In this document: positions 9,220 through 17,612 of the stretch, piece after piece | Layout: the number at the start of each line of letters is the position of its first letter | How positions within the stretch are numbered: position 1 is the stretch's first letter | Source of the DNA: Sagittula salina | Lineage (GTDB): Bacteria > Pseudomonadota > Alphaproteobacteria > Rhodobacterales > Rhodobacteraceae | Assembly: GCF_017813235.1 (NCBI RefSeq) | Contig: NZ_JAGISH010000003.1 | Location: 45,471-109,470 of the forward strand | DNA: 64,000 nt | Reading direction: 5' to 3' | Translations under genes and position numbers: made by a program | Notes under the pieces: generated by a model | Databases searched by the model: none | Seen by the model: only the letters and a program-made list of their open reading frames with translations | What the model was told of the DNA's origin: nothing

Positions 9220-10182
9220 TCAATTTTCCTCTGGAGTGTTTACAGTTGTAAACACTTCGAAGCTCTCTTCGACGATCCGGGCGAGGTTCTCGTCGAGCCA
9301 CGTCCCGAATGCCGCGTTTTCTCCAGTCTTTGCCACCGACAGCGTGACGGAGCCGCGCCCGGAGCGGATCGTGACCCCCTCCATCGGCTGGATTTCCAGG
9401 GTTTGCGCCGGACGGGCGACGCGGCGCGAGACCTCGCGCACAACATGATTCAGCCGCTCGTCGGAGGTCAGCTCAGGGTCAGCACGGTCGAGGATGGCGT
9501 GCAGCCTCTCTTCGGTCACCTTTTCGTGCTGGAATGCCTCCGCCAGCGCCATCCACTTGGGGCGCCCCGATTTCGGCGCGGCGCCAATGCGGTCACCGAT
9601 GGAATCGGGGATGTATGTCGCGATCTTCTGCAGATGCGACAGGTAGGAGCGCGTCAGCCCCAGCACTTTGCGCGCGGTGGTGTTGTCATAGCCGAGCCGC
9701 TGGATGACGGCGGCAAAGCGGGCCCGTTCATAAAACGACAGGTTGCGGCGGGCGGCGTTTTCCAGCCCTTTCGCCAGCAGGGCCGCGTCGTCCGAAAGGT
9801 CCTGAACATTCGCGCGGACCTTGATGCCCAACTCGCGGCAGGCCTGCAAACGACGGCGCCCGTAAATGACCTGAAACCGACCATCGGTCGGTGCGCGCCG
9901 CACGAGGATGGGGACTTGCTGGCCTCCTTCCGCGATGCTTGCCCGCAGCCCTTCGAGCCCGTCTTCCTCTTCGGGCGTGCTTACAGCTGTAAGCGGATCG
10001 AGCCGATCCGTCGGCCCCCAGTCATCGACCAGCGCGGGATCGATTTCGCGGATCGCGGAAAGCGAGCCCTGAAGCGCGCCAAGCGCGGGCGCACCGCTGC
10101 GGGCGGGGCGGTCCTTCGCAGGGCCGGACCGCGCGATTGTGCTGGCGATACCCGACATGTCCCCGAGTGATTTCCGTGCCAT
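9220..10182 (-). CDS. repB: Partition protein RepB (ParB family)
   Basis: A 320-aa centromere-binding protein. The ParB/Srx N-terminal domain has GLRASIAEGGQQVPILVRR near residue 79 and YGRRRLQACRELG near residue 109. A helix-turn-helix follows (RLGYDNTTARKVLGLTRSYL near residue 167), then the C-terminal dimerisation part. Its ATG overlaps the repA stop (TGATG), showing translational coupling. Two parS-like palindromes are embedded near its 5' and 3' ends, unusual codons being fixed by the sites (LTAVST and FTTVNT). Confidence 0.92.
   Translation of the reverse strand: MARKSLGDMSGIASTIARSGPAKDRPARSGAPALGALQGSLSAIREIDPALVDDWGPTDRLDPLTAVSTPEEEDGLEGLRASIAEGGQQVPILVRRAPTDGRFQVIYGRRRLQACRELGIKVRANVQDLSDDAALLAKGLENAARRNLSFYERARFAAVIQRLGYDNTTARKVLGLTRSYLSHLQKIATYIPDSIGDRIGAAPKSGRPKWMALAEAFQHEKVTEERLHAILDRADPELTSDERLNHVVREVSRRVARPAQTLEIQPMEGVTIRSGRGSVTLSVAKTGENAAFGTWLDENLARIVEESFEVFTTVNTPEEN
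9238..9253. other. parS-like palindrome at the 3' end of repB
   Basis: GTTTACAGTTGTAAAC: 7-base arms GTTTACA and TGTAAAC are perfectly inverted around a 2-base centre. It is the reverse complement of GTTTACAACTGTAAAC, seen with one change upstream of repA. Confidence 0.8.
9979..9994. other. parS-like palindrome in the 5' part of repB
   Basis: GCTTACAGCTGTAAGC is a perfect 16-bp palindrome with the same core (TTACA-N2-TGTAA) as the other sites. Confidence 0.7.
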
Positions 10183-11366
10183 CAGCTACGCCCCCATGCC
10201 CGTTGAATCATGGTTTCGATCTCATGTCCCACCGCGTCCATCGACTGCTTTGCCCTGTCGTAGGTCGCGCGCGTCATGTCAGAGCGCACCACCTCGTAGA
10301 TCGACTGTTTGAGCATGGTCGCATCGCTGATTGCGGTGGATTTCAAGGCCGTTGCCGACATCACCCGGTCCTGGAAAAGCGCCCTCATGAAGCTGGTCAG
10401 CTGCTGCGACGGCACGTCTGTCGGTTCGTCGCGGGTGATGAGAAAACGGAAGTTGTCGTAGTGCAGGGTCGCGCCAGCGTCCTCGATCACGCCCATATAG
10501 GCACCGACCAGTTCCATGAACTGCGCGGTCGACGACACGTCGAGCATCGAAGGCGTGAGTGGCACGATCAGGGAGGTCGCCGCCGCCATGCCGGAGATCG
10601 TCAGAAAGCCCAGTTGCGGAGGGCTATCCATCAGGACGATGTCGTAATCGCCCTCAATTTGCTCCAGTGCGGCGCGGATGCGGGTAAAGAACGGCTGGTC
10701 GGGTGCCGAATGCACCGCAGATTCGGTTTCGAACTCCGACAGCATCAACCGCGACGGGGCGAGGCTGAGCCCGGGGAAATAGGTGTCCTTGATGACCTCG
10801 GAAAATGGCATGGGATCGTCGTAGCGGATCGCGTCATAGACGGTGAGGCCCTCGAATTCGATTTCCGGCGAGATCCCGCACATCGAAGTCAACGATCCTT
10901 GCGGGTCGAGGTCGATGGCCAGAACGCGGTAGCCCCGCAGCGCGAAGTAATGCGCGAGGTGAATCGTGGTCGTGGACTTCGAGGAGCCGCCCTTGAAGTT
11001 CATCAGTTGCCAGACCTGCAATCGGTCGCCATCCCGGCGACCGGGCATATAGCGTCCCTTCTTGCGAGATGTCGTTTCGAGCACGCGTCGGGCATTCAGC
11101 AGATCCTGAGCGGTGTAATAGCGGCGACCGGCGCGGATGTCCGCGGGTTCGGGCAGGGTGCCTTCGGCGTGGGCCTTGCGCAGGAACTGGCCGGATACAC
11201 CGAGCAGATCCGCCACTTCGGGAGCGGAAAAGGCGCGCAATGATTTGGTGTTGTCCGGCGCGAAGGCCGACAGCAGGTGTTCCCGGATTGCGGTCGTCAG
11301 GCGTTCGGAAATATCCTGCGCCAACTCAGACGGACGGTCTGCCGAGATCGGTGTCACGGGAATCAT
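10182..11366 (-). CDS. repA: Partition ATPase RepA (ParA family)
   Basis: A 394-aa ParA-type ATPase, first gene of repABC. An N-terminal winged-helix region (PEVADLLGVSGQFLRKAHAE near residue 48) precedes the deviant Walker A motif KGGSSKST near residue 129, DLDPQGSLTS (Walker A') near 155 and LMDSPPQLGFL (Walker B) near 250. It segregates the replicon with RepB and autorepresses the operon in known systems. The upstream 460 bp hold a candidate promoter and a parS-like site. Confidence 0.93.
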   Translation of the reverse strand: MIPVTPISADRPSELAQDISERLTTAIREHLLSAFAPDNTKSLRAFSAPEVADLLGVSGQFLRKAHAEGTLPEPADIRAGRRYYTAQDLLNARRVLETTSRKKGRYMPGRRDGDRLQVWQLMNFKGGSSKSTTTIHLAHYFALRGYRVLAIDLDPQGSLTSMCGISPEIEFEGLTVYDAIRYDDPMPFSEVIKDTYFPGLSLAPSRLMLSEFETESAVHSAPDQPFFTRIRAALEQIEGDYDIVLMDSPPQLGFLTISGMAAATSLIVPLTPSMLDVSSTAQFMELVGAYMGVIEDAGATLHYDNFRFLITRDEPTDVPSQQLTSFMRALFQDRVMSATALKSTAISDATMLKQSIYEVVRSDMTRATYDRAKQSMDAVGHEIETMIQRAWGRS

Positions 11367-11414
11367 GTGGTTGCCCCAAAATGCTCAATGTGGCCTTTTC
11401 CGCGCCACTTGGGG

Positions 11415-11445
11415 ATAAAAGGTGCGATTCACGGCCTTAAGTCAA
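11415..11445 (-). promoter_or_regulatory. Candidate repABC promoter
   Basis: On the minus strand TTGACT (11445-11440) and TTTTAT (11420-11415) are separated by 19 nt, about 49 nt before the repA ATG. The spacing is longer than ideal, so this is tentative. Confidence 0.3.
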
Positions 11446-11600
11446 CGATAATCTTGGGAATAGCGCATCTACACCGGCAATTTCTGCAACCACAGCACGG
11501 GCTTGATGGCAATCCCCTAGCTCCCTTTCGCGCCACTGTTTAACTGAAGATGAAACCTTCGCGGCGAATTTCCGGAGTGGCAATGAAAGCCCGTGCATAT

Positions 11601-11616
11601 GTTTACAACTGTAAAT
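11601..11616. other. parS-like 16-mer upstream of repA
   Basis: GTTTACAACTGTAAAT matches the repB 3' site (reverse complement) at 15 of 16 positions; only the last base breaks the symmetry. It is 235 nt before the repA start. Confidence 0.7.
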
Positions 11617-11829
11617 TATTGTATGTCCGCAGGGTATGTGACACAAGATATGGTAGGCTTATCCATTCTCAGCTAATAATGGCAACGGATGTCGCGCGGA
11701 AATTCCAGCCCCATGAATTTCGACAGCGGAGCAAGGGCTGGTTGAAAAGTCCGTCTGTGCCCCCTTTCCTGCCTGTTTCCTCTTTGGCAGCGCGTGCGCC
11801 ATTGAAACCGCGCGCGGCTTGCGGTTCTG

Positions 11830-12696
11830 ATGGCGCTCCGAGGCAGAATCAAATGGAGCGGACAGGTGCAACACCGTGTCTTGAGCGGCGGCGTCCCGGT
11901 GGCGGAGACCACCACGCCGGCCCCCGAATCGCGTGGTGCGCGGGCGCCGGAGCTGCGCGTCATTGCCGCAACCAGCACGCGGTTGCCGGTCGGGTCGCGG
12001 CGCGAGGGCGAAGACGATCGCCGCGCGCGGAGCCGCTACCTGCTGGTGTCGCACCCCGAAGGCGGGTTGGTGCTGATCGACGGCGGTGCGGGTCCTGGTA
12101 TGGTGCCGCGACGGGGCAGGGGCCTCACGCCGGTGGGGCTGCTGACGCCCTGGGACTTGCTGGCAGCCATCGAGGTATCGCCAATTCAGTTGACCGGGGC
12201 GGTGGCCACGGGGCTGGATCCCGACCGGGTGTCCAACTTCGGGCGGCTGCCGCAGGGCATACCGCTGTATTGTTGCGACCGGGCGTTCGCGGCCGCGACC
12301 TCTGGCGGTATCGCGGGCGGGCTGCCGCGCCCTGCCACTCAGGGGCCGGGCGCGAGCCTCGGCAAGGCTCGGACGGCGCTGCAGCCGGTGAGCGCCCTGC
12401 CAGAGGCGGCGTGGCACGGTGTGACGGGGCGTGACCTTTTTGGTGATGGATCTTGCCTGCTGATTGCGTTGACCGACCGAACCACCGGACACATTGCTGT
12501 GCTGATGCCGAGGGTGGAACGGATCGCGCACCCGATGCTCTGGCTTACCCGGCCGGATCTGCGCATCACCGCCGAAGACGGCAACCGCGCTTTGCGGGGG
12601 ATGCCGGAAGTGGTGCGCCGCCTGATGAAGCTTGATGCCCGCCTCTTCCACGCCGCCGACCCCGGTTCGACGGAGATCGACGTGGCGGAAATCTGA
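11830..12696 (+). CDS. Metallo-beta-lactamase-fold-like protein lacking the metal motif
   Basis: A 288-aa protein whose layout follows AHL-lactonase-type MBL hydrolases: RYLLVSHPEGGLVLIDGGAG near residue 69, a turn where HxHxDH is expected, a TTGHIAVLM segment near residue 220 resembling the GHTPGH region, and a conserved-looking end with MKLDARLFHAADP. The HxHxDH position reads ATGLDPDR (about residue 121) and the second histidine motif is TDRTTGH, so most zinc ligands seem absent. It is probably non-hydrolytic or degenerate. The start is uncertain. It stops 6 nt from the convergent galD-like gene. Confidence 0.5.
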   Translation: MALRGRIKWSGQVQHRVLSGGVPVAETTTPAPESRGARAPELRVIAATSTRLPVGSRREGEDDRRARSRYLLVSHPEGGLVLIDGGAGPGMVPRRGRGLTPVGLLTPWDLLAAIEVSPIQLTGAVATGLDPDRVSNFGRLPQGIPLYCCDRAFAAATSGGIAGGLPRPATQGPGASLGKARTALQPVSALPEAAWHGVTGRDLFGDGSCLLIALTDRTTGHIAVLMPRVERIAHPMLWLTRPDLRITAEDGNRALRGMPEVVRRLMKLDARLFHAADPGSTEIDVAEI

Positions 12697-12702
12697 CAGG
12701 TC

Positions 12703-13776
12703 TTAGCGCGGCGCGGGGAAAACGCGCCCCTCCATGAGCTTGCGCGCCGTGCGCAGCGTCCCGGCAGAAGCCACGCGGCCATCGGCGTCACGGTGCAGCA
12801 GGACTTCGGCCGTACCGCTTGGATGTTCGACTGCGAATATGTCGCTGCCCGGCGGGGCGGCCACCTGCGCGGCGGGTCCGTCTGGCAGGCAGCAGGCGGC
12901 GGCTACGGTGACGGCGGCAAAGACCCCGATTGAAGCGTGACAGCGGTGCGGGATGAAGCTGCGCGTCGCGATCACGCCGCCTGCGCGCGGGGCTGAGACG
13001 AGCGTCATCTTGGGTACCGATTTCTGCGCCACGTTGCCAAGGTTCATCATCGGCCCGGCCTTCAGGCGGATCGACTCCAACCGCGCCTTCAGTCCTGCGT
13101 CGGCCTCCAACGTCTCACGGTCCTCGGCGCCCGTAAGACCAAATTCGGAGGCAAGCAGTATGGCGCAGGGCATGCCGTAGTCGATCAGCGTGACCTGGAT
13201 GCCGTCAATCACGTCGACGGTGCGGCCCGTGGGCAGCATGGTGCCGCACATCGACCCTTCGATTCCGGTGAACATGAGCGGTACGGCGGCATGTGTTCCG
13301 GGCACGCCGTCGATACGGGCGTTGCCTTCATAGCTCACCCGCCCGCCCGGCGTCGTCACGGTTGCCACGGCGACCTCGCCGGTGTTGACCATATGGATCC
13401 GCACGTGGGACGCATCGCCCGTTGCGGAGACCAGCCCGCGCTCGATGGCGGCGGGTCCGACGCAGGCGAGGATATTGCCACAGCCCTGTGTGTCAGTCAC
13501 CACCGGACGGTCGGTGAAAACCTGAAGAAAGAGGTAATCCACGTCGGCGTCCGGGCGCGAGGGCGGCGAGAGGACGGCGACCTTGGAGGTCAGCGGGTCG
13601 GCACCGCCGATGCCGTCGATCTGGCGGGGGTCGGGGCTGCCCATGATCGCCAACAGAAGCGAGTCCCGTTCGGCGGGGTCGGGGGGCAGATCTGTGGCGA
13701 GAAAGACCGCCGCCTTCGACGTGCCGCCGCGCATCCAGAGGCAGGGGATGCCGCCGTCAAAGGATCGGTCAGACAT
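12703..13776 (-). CDS. galD: 4-oxalomesaconate tautomerase-like protein (PrpF family, GalD-like)
   Basis: A 357-aa PrpF-family isomerase. Typical segments are [14 protein letters not shown] near residue 12, [14 protein letters not shown] near residue 55 and [13 protein letters not shown] near residue 95, and [20 protein letters not shown] near 268. GalD converts the keto and enol forms of 4-oxalomesaconate in gallate degradation. It overlaps the upstream GalC-like aldolase gene by 8 nt and lies in a run with a PIG-L-type hydratase and an extradiol dioxygenase, which supports this role over a methylaconitate isomerase. Confidence 0.8.
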   Translation of the reverse strand: MSDRSFDGGIPCLWMRGGTSKAAVFLATDLPPDPAERDSLLLAIMGSPDPRQIDGIGGADPLTSKVAVLSPPSRPDADVDYLFLQVFTDRPVVTDTQGCGNILACVGPAAIERGLVSATGDASHVRIHMVNTGEVAVATVTTPGGRVSYEGNARIDGVPGTHAAVPLMFTGIEGSMCGTMLPTGRTVDVIDGIQVTLIDYGMPCAILLASEFGLTGAEDRETLEADAGLKARLESIRLKAGPMMNLGNVAQKSVPKMTLVSAPRAGGVIATRSFIPHRCHASIGVFAAVTVAAACCLPDGPAAQVAAPPGSDIFAVEHPSGTAEVLLHRDADGRVASAGTLRTARKLMEGRVFPAPR

Positions 13777-14440
13777 ATTTCAACCCCTTCGCCTCCAGCC
13801 GCTCGCGCATGCCGTAGATATCGAGCCCCAGTTCACCCGCCGCCAGCCGCTGCCGCTTTGCCTCTTCTGCATCGAGGCGCTCTTGCGCGGCGGCCATGAC
13901 GGTTTCGGCCTCGGCACGGGGGATAACACAGACGCCATCATCGTCGGCCACGATCACGTCGCCGGGATTGACCAGAGCACCCGCACAGACCACGGGTACG
14001 TTGACCGATCCCACGGTCTCCTTCACGCAGCCCTGCGCGGAGACAGCGGTCGACCACACATGGAATCCCATCGTCCGCAGGTCGCGTGTGTCCCTTACGC
14101 CCGCGTCGATCACCAGGGCCCGGCATCCCCGCGCCATGGCCGAGGTGGCCAGCAGGTCGCCGAAATACCCCATGTCGCAGGGCGCGGTGGGGGCCAATAC
14201 CATCACGTCCCCCTCCTGCAGCTGCTCGATGGCCACGTGCACCATCCAGTTGTCCCCCGGCGCGGCAGAGATGGTCACCGCAGAGCCCGCGATAGCGACA
14301 TCCTGCTGGATAGGGCGCATCCCCGCGCCCATCAGTCCGTTTCGCCCCTGGGCCTCGTGCACTGTGGCAACCCCGGCGGAGCCGAGCCGCTTGATCACCG
14401 CTCCCGAGGCGCGTTCGATGTCCTGTTTCACGATGCCCAT
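13769..14440 (-). CDS. galC: 4-carboxy-4-hydroxy-2-oxoadipate aldolase/oxaloacetate decarboxylase (GalC/LigK-like)
   Basis: A 223-aa RraA-fold class II aldolase. [42 protein letters not shown] and [19 protein letters not shown] are hallmarks, with the RD pair and downstream metal-site residues of this family. It splits 4-carboxy-4-hydroxy-2-oxoadipate into pyruvate and oxaloacetate, the last step of meta-cleavage of gallate or protocatechuate. Its end overlaps the GalD-like gene by 8 nt. Confidence 0.85.
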   Translation of the reverse strand: MGIVKQDIERASGAVIKRLGSAGVATVHEAQGRNGLMGAGMRPIQQDVAIAGSAVTISAAPGDNWMVHVAIEQLQEGDVMVLAPTAPCDMGYFGDLLATSAMARGCRALVIDAGVRDTRDLRTMGFHVWSTAVSAQGCVKETVGSVNVPVVCAGALVNPGDVIVADDDGVCVIPRAEAETVMAAAQERLDAEEAKRQRLAAGELGLDIYGMRERLEAKGLKYV

Positions 14441-14488
14441 GGTTCTCTCCCTGTTTTCAAACGTCGAAGGGTCCGCGCCCGCGCCAGC

Positions 14489-14503
14489 CGGAGCGAAGCT
14501 CCG
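14489..14503. other. Short intergenic hairpin between dioxygenase and aldolase genes
   Basis: CGGAGC-GAA-GCTCCG is a perfect 6-bp stem with a GAA loop in the 93-nt gap. No T-run follows, so it is more likely an mRNA-processing or stability element than a terminator. Confidence 0.35.
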
Positions 14504-14533
14504 TCGGATCGCCCGCGTCAGAGGGCGAAGCCG

Positions 14534-15493
14534 TTATTTCCGAACCGGTGGCGTGCCATGGGTGTGGAAACTCTCGATGGTCTTCAGCCCCCAGGCCTGT
14601 CCCTTTTTCCGGTCGTTTTCGGTCCAGCAGACTGGTTCCCAATCCGGGGCGAGGATCAGGCGGGCGCCGGCGTTGGCAAGTTCCACCCGGTTGCCCGCCG
14701 GTTCCCAGACATAAAGAAAGAAGGTCCCCTGGATGGCATGCTTGTGCGGTCCGGTCTCGATATGTACGCCGTTCTGCAGGAAGATATCCGCAGCGCGCAG
14801 GATGTCCTCGCGCTGATCGGTGGCGTATGTGATGTGGTGCAGGCGCCCGCCTCCGCCGCCGTGCTCCTCGGTGCAGGCAAGGTCGTAGGTCTTGTTGTTC
14901 ACGGTGAACCAGCAGCCGCCGAGGCGCCCGTTGTCCAGCTGGATATATTCGGTCACGCGGGAGCCGAGGCAGGTTTCCATGAAACGACGGACCTCCGTCA
15001 CGTCTTCCGCCAGCAGGTTCACGTGGTCGAGCCGACGGGGCGCGGCGCCGGTGAAGGCGGAGGCGGTATTCTTCAGCGCGGCCCTGTCGGATTCGGCCTG
15101 TGGCTGATACCAGCGCGTCTCATGATAAAGCTCGAAGACATGGCCGAAGGGGTCCTCGAAGCGGAAGGCTCGCCCGTGGCCCTGGTCACCCTCGACCCAT
15201 CCGTGGGTTTTGTAGCCCGAACCTTGGATTGCCGAGACGCGGCGATCGAGTGCCTCCACCGAGGCGCAGCGGTAGCCGATGTGGGCGACGCCGGTGGTGT
15301 CGGAGCGGGTCAGTTTGAGAGTGTGGTACTCGTAGTCGTCCCAGGCGCGCAGGTAGGCGGAGGTTGCGTCCTCGCCCGACAGTTTCAGCCCGTAGAGGCG
15401 GGTGAAAAAATCAAGGCTCTCGTCGTAGCGGTCGGTCAACATCTCCACGTGGCCCAGGTGGGCGACGTCGAAACTCGGGTTGGTGACGGTCAT
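14534..15493 (-). CDS. Type I (VOC-fold) extradiol ring-cleavage dioxygenase
   Basis: A 319-aa two-domain vicinal-oxygen-chelate protein of the catechol 2,3-dioxygenase family. Candidate Fe(II) ligands are H157 (LDHVNL), H219 or H220 (RLHHITY) and E271 (NRVEL), the expected 2-His-1-Glu facial triad. The ATG at 15493 has GGGAGGATCGC upstream. Its setting among GalB-, GalC- and GalD-like genes suggests it opens a carboxylated catechol or gallate-type ring. Classical gallate or protocatechuate 4,5-dioxygenases are unrelated LigAB-type enzymes, so this would be a replacement. Confidence 0.8.
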   Translation of the reverse strand: MTVTNPSFDVAHLGHVEMLTDRYDESLDFFTRLYGLKLSGEDATSAYLRAWDDYEYHTLKLTRSDTTGVAHIGYRCASVEALDRRVSAIQGSGYKTHGWVEGDQGHGRAFRFEDPFGHVFELYHETRWYQPQAESDRAALKNTASAFTGAAPRRLDHVNLLAEDVTEVRRFMETCLGSRVTEYIQLDNGRLGGCWFTVNNKTYDLACTEEHGGGGGRLHHITYATDQREDILRAADIFLQNGVHIETGPHKHAIQGTFFLYVWEPAGNRVELANAGARLILAPDWEPVCWTENDRKKGQAWGLKTIESFHTHGTPPVRK

Positions 15494-15504
15494 GCGATCC
15501 TCCC

Positions 15505-16230
15505 TCAGAGGGCGTCGACGCAGCGCGGGAACACGCTCTGGAACCCTTCGGCATACTGGCAGTCGCGTCCGCCAGCCTGCCCGCCGGAGTTGCGCGTGAA
15601 GTGGTTGGCACGCTGCTGGGCGACGCGCGTGTAGTAGTCCCATAGATGGACCTGCCCCTGCATCGCCTCCATGGCGGCGCGCTTCTTGTCCCAGACCGGG
15701 GTGATGTCGAGGAAGGTGTCCGGCTTCCAGCCCATCTGCTCGGTCTGGTGCGGCTCGAAGAGGTAGAGCTGCGGCGCACCCAGTACCTTTTCGCCGGGAT
15801 TGTGGCCCCAGGCCTGCGCGATCATCCGGCATTCCAGCGCCACCTGCGTCATGTACATGTGGTCGGTGTTGTAGGGGTCGTACTGGGAATGCGACATCAT
15901 CCAGGCGGGTTGCACGGCGCGGATCAGGTCGACGAGGCGGAACTTGTCCTCCTTCTCCAGCTGCAGCGGGTAGTCGCCCAGGTCGAAGCATTCCAGCCGC
16001 GCGACGCCGAGCGCCTCTGCCGCGGCCTCCGCCTCTCCGCGCCGGATGGCCTTCACCTCCTCCAGCGTCTTGCCGTCCTTCCACAACCGCGCGCTCTCAC
16101 CGCGCTCGCCGAAGGACAGGCAGGCCACAGTGACGTCCACCCCCTGTTCGGCGGCAAGCGCGATGGCCCCGCCACAGCGCCAGACAAAATCGGCGGCATG
16201 GGCAGAAATGACGAGTGCGGTGCGGGTCAT
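15505..16230 (-). CDS. galB: PIG-L/LmbE-family hydrolase, 4-oxalomesaconate hydratase (GalB)-like
   Basis: A 241-aa zinc-dependent PIG-L-fold protein. SAHAADFVWRCGGAIALA near residue 9 and SHSQYDPYNTDHMYMTQ near residue 113 are the metal-site segments; the HAADF form, replacing HPDDE, resembles GalB of Pseudomonas putida, a hydratase rather than a deacetylase. First gene of the minus-strand operon galB-dioxygenase-galC-galD and divergent from a LysR gene. Function is supported by the combination of neighbours. Confidence 0.75.
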   Translation of the reverse strand: MTRTALVISAHAADFVWRCGGAIALAAEQGVDVTVACLSFGERGESARLWKDGKTLEEVKAIRRGEAEAAAEALGVARLECFDLGDYPLQLEKEDKFRLVDLIRAVQPAWMMSHSQYDPYNTDHMYMTQVALECRMIAQAWGHNPGEKVLGAPQLYLFEPHQTEQMGWKPDTFLDITPVWDKKRAAMEAMQGQVHLWDYYTRVAQQRANHFTRNSGGQAGGRDCQYAEGFQSVFPRCVDAL

Positions 16231-16310
16231 GCAGGGCTCCGGTTCTGTTTACTCACTTCTTGGCATCCCACGGCGAACCGGGCAGGGGCAATTTCAAAAC
16301 ATCCCCCTTG

Positions 16311-16324
16311 GCATAAGTTCATGC
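16311..16324. promoter_or_regulatory. Candidate LysR operator in the galB/LysR divergent region
   Basis: GCAT and ATGC flank AAGTTC inside TGGCATAAGTTCATGCTATA, in the 182-bp divergent spacer. Dyads of this type are typical LysR targets; the assignment is tentative. Confidence 0.3.
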
Positions 16325-16412
16325 TATAGCGATCCGGAAACCGCAGGTCGGAAAGCACCGGGCCCGCGTCCGGAAAAACCAACAATACTCGCCGCAAGAC
16401 GGACCGTACCCC

Positions 16413-17591
16413 ATGCTATCCCGCAATCTCAGGCATTTCCGCCTGTTTCTCGCCGTAGCGGAACTCCGCAGCCTCACCGCCGCCGCCGAGCGCGCGCGCA
16501 TTTCGCAACCCGCCGTCACGCAGTCGCTCAACAAGCTGGAAAAGGACACTGGCGGCGCGCTGTTCGAGCGCAACCGGCAGGGCGTTTTCCTGACCGAACG
16601 CGGCAGGGTGTTCGAAAGCCGTCTGCGATGCGCCATGGACCGGCTTGACGCGGCGCTGCGCGAGGTTTCGCCACGGCTGGTGCTGACGGCGACGGCGGCG
16701 CAGCTGGAGGCGCTGATCGCCGCCTCGGAGGCGCAGAACTTCACGCTGGCTGCCCGAACCCTGAAGCGTGCGCAACCGACAGTCCACCGCGCCGTGGCGC
16801 AGCTGGAACGTGGGGCGGCACGAGCCCTGTTCGAACGCACGTCCTTTGGCATGGTGCCGGTGCGGGCCTGTCAGAATCTGGCTCAGTCGGCGCGGCTGGC
16901 GTTTACCGAGATCGCGCAGGCGGAAGCGGCGCTTGCGGACTTCGATGGGCGCGAGGTCGGGCGGATCGTCATAGGATCGTTGCCGCTGTCACGATCCGTG
17001 GTGCTGCCAGAGGCGCTGGCGCGGTTCCGGGAGGCGCGCCCCAAGCAGCCGGTAACGGTGATCGACGGCGATTACGACGCCTTGTTGCTGCGTCTGAGGC
17101 GGGGCGAGGTCGATCTGATGATCGGCGCCATGCGAGATCCGCTGCCCATCGGGGACGTGACGCAGGAGCCTTTGTTCGACGACGTTCTGAGCATAGTGGC
17201 GCGGCCCGGGCACGCTTTGGCCGGGTCTCGGGTGGGGCTTGACCTGCTGGTGGATCACGCCTGGGTGGTGCCGCGCCCCGGCACGCCCTCGCGGGAACAG
17301 TTCGACGCGCTGTTCACGGGGCGCGTGGCGATGCCCGACAGCATTCTCGAATGCGGGTCGATCCTGTTGATGCGGGAGCTGTTGCAGCGCTCCGACCTTT
17401 TGGGCTGCATCAGCGCGCGGCAGGCGCGGGCGGAGGTGGAGGCAGGCCTCCTTGTAGCTCTCGATACGGGGATCGGCTGGCCACGCCGGGGTATCGGGCT
17501 GACCACGCGCGCCGGCTGGGTGCCGACGCCCGCGCAGGCACAGATGTTGGACCATATCCGCGCCGCCGCGGGCGAATTGCCCGCGCTATAG
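16413..17591 (+). CDS. LysR-family regulator with two tandem helix-turn-helix domains
   Basis: 392 aa, about 90 longer than an ordinary LysR protein. The first HTH is at about residues 5-65 (FRLFLAVAELRSLTAAAERA, then SQPAVTQSLNKLEK). A second, similar HTH is at about 96-155 (LEALIAASEAQNFTLAARTL, then AQPTVHRAVAQLERG). Then a standard effector domain follows (GRIVIGSLPLSRSVVLPEAL onward). It is divergent from the galB-like operon and is its likely regulator. Its stop lies about 20 nt from the convergent FGGY kinase gene. Confidence 0.85.
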   Translation: MLSRNLRHFRLFLAVAELRSLTAAAERARISQPAVTQSLNKLEKDTGGALFERNRQGVFLTERGRVFESRLRCAMDRLDAALREVSPRLVLTATAAQLEALIAASEAQNFTLAARTLKRAQPTVHRAVAQLERGAARALFERTSFGMVPVRACQNLAQSARLAFTEIAQAEAALADFDGREVGRIVIGSLPLSRSVVLPEALARFREARPKQPVTVIDGDYDALLLRLRRGEVDLMIGAMRDPLPIGDVTQEPLFDDVLSIVARPGHALAGSRVGLDLLVDHAWVVPRPGTPSREQFDALFTGRVAMPDSILECGSILLMRELLQRSDLLGCISARQARAEVEAGLLVALDTGIGWPRRGIGLTTRAGWVPTPAQAQMLDHIRAAAGELPAL

Positions 17592-17612
17592 GCGATCGCG
17601 CCCGTGGCCAGG

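Larger units (their letters stand above)
11367..11829. other. Non-coding control region upstream of repA
   Basis: This 463-bp stretch carries a candidate repA promoter and a parS-like 16-mer. AT content rises around 11590-11690. No convincing gene is seen; the small open frames lack recognisable motifs. Confidence 0.6.
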
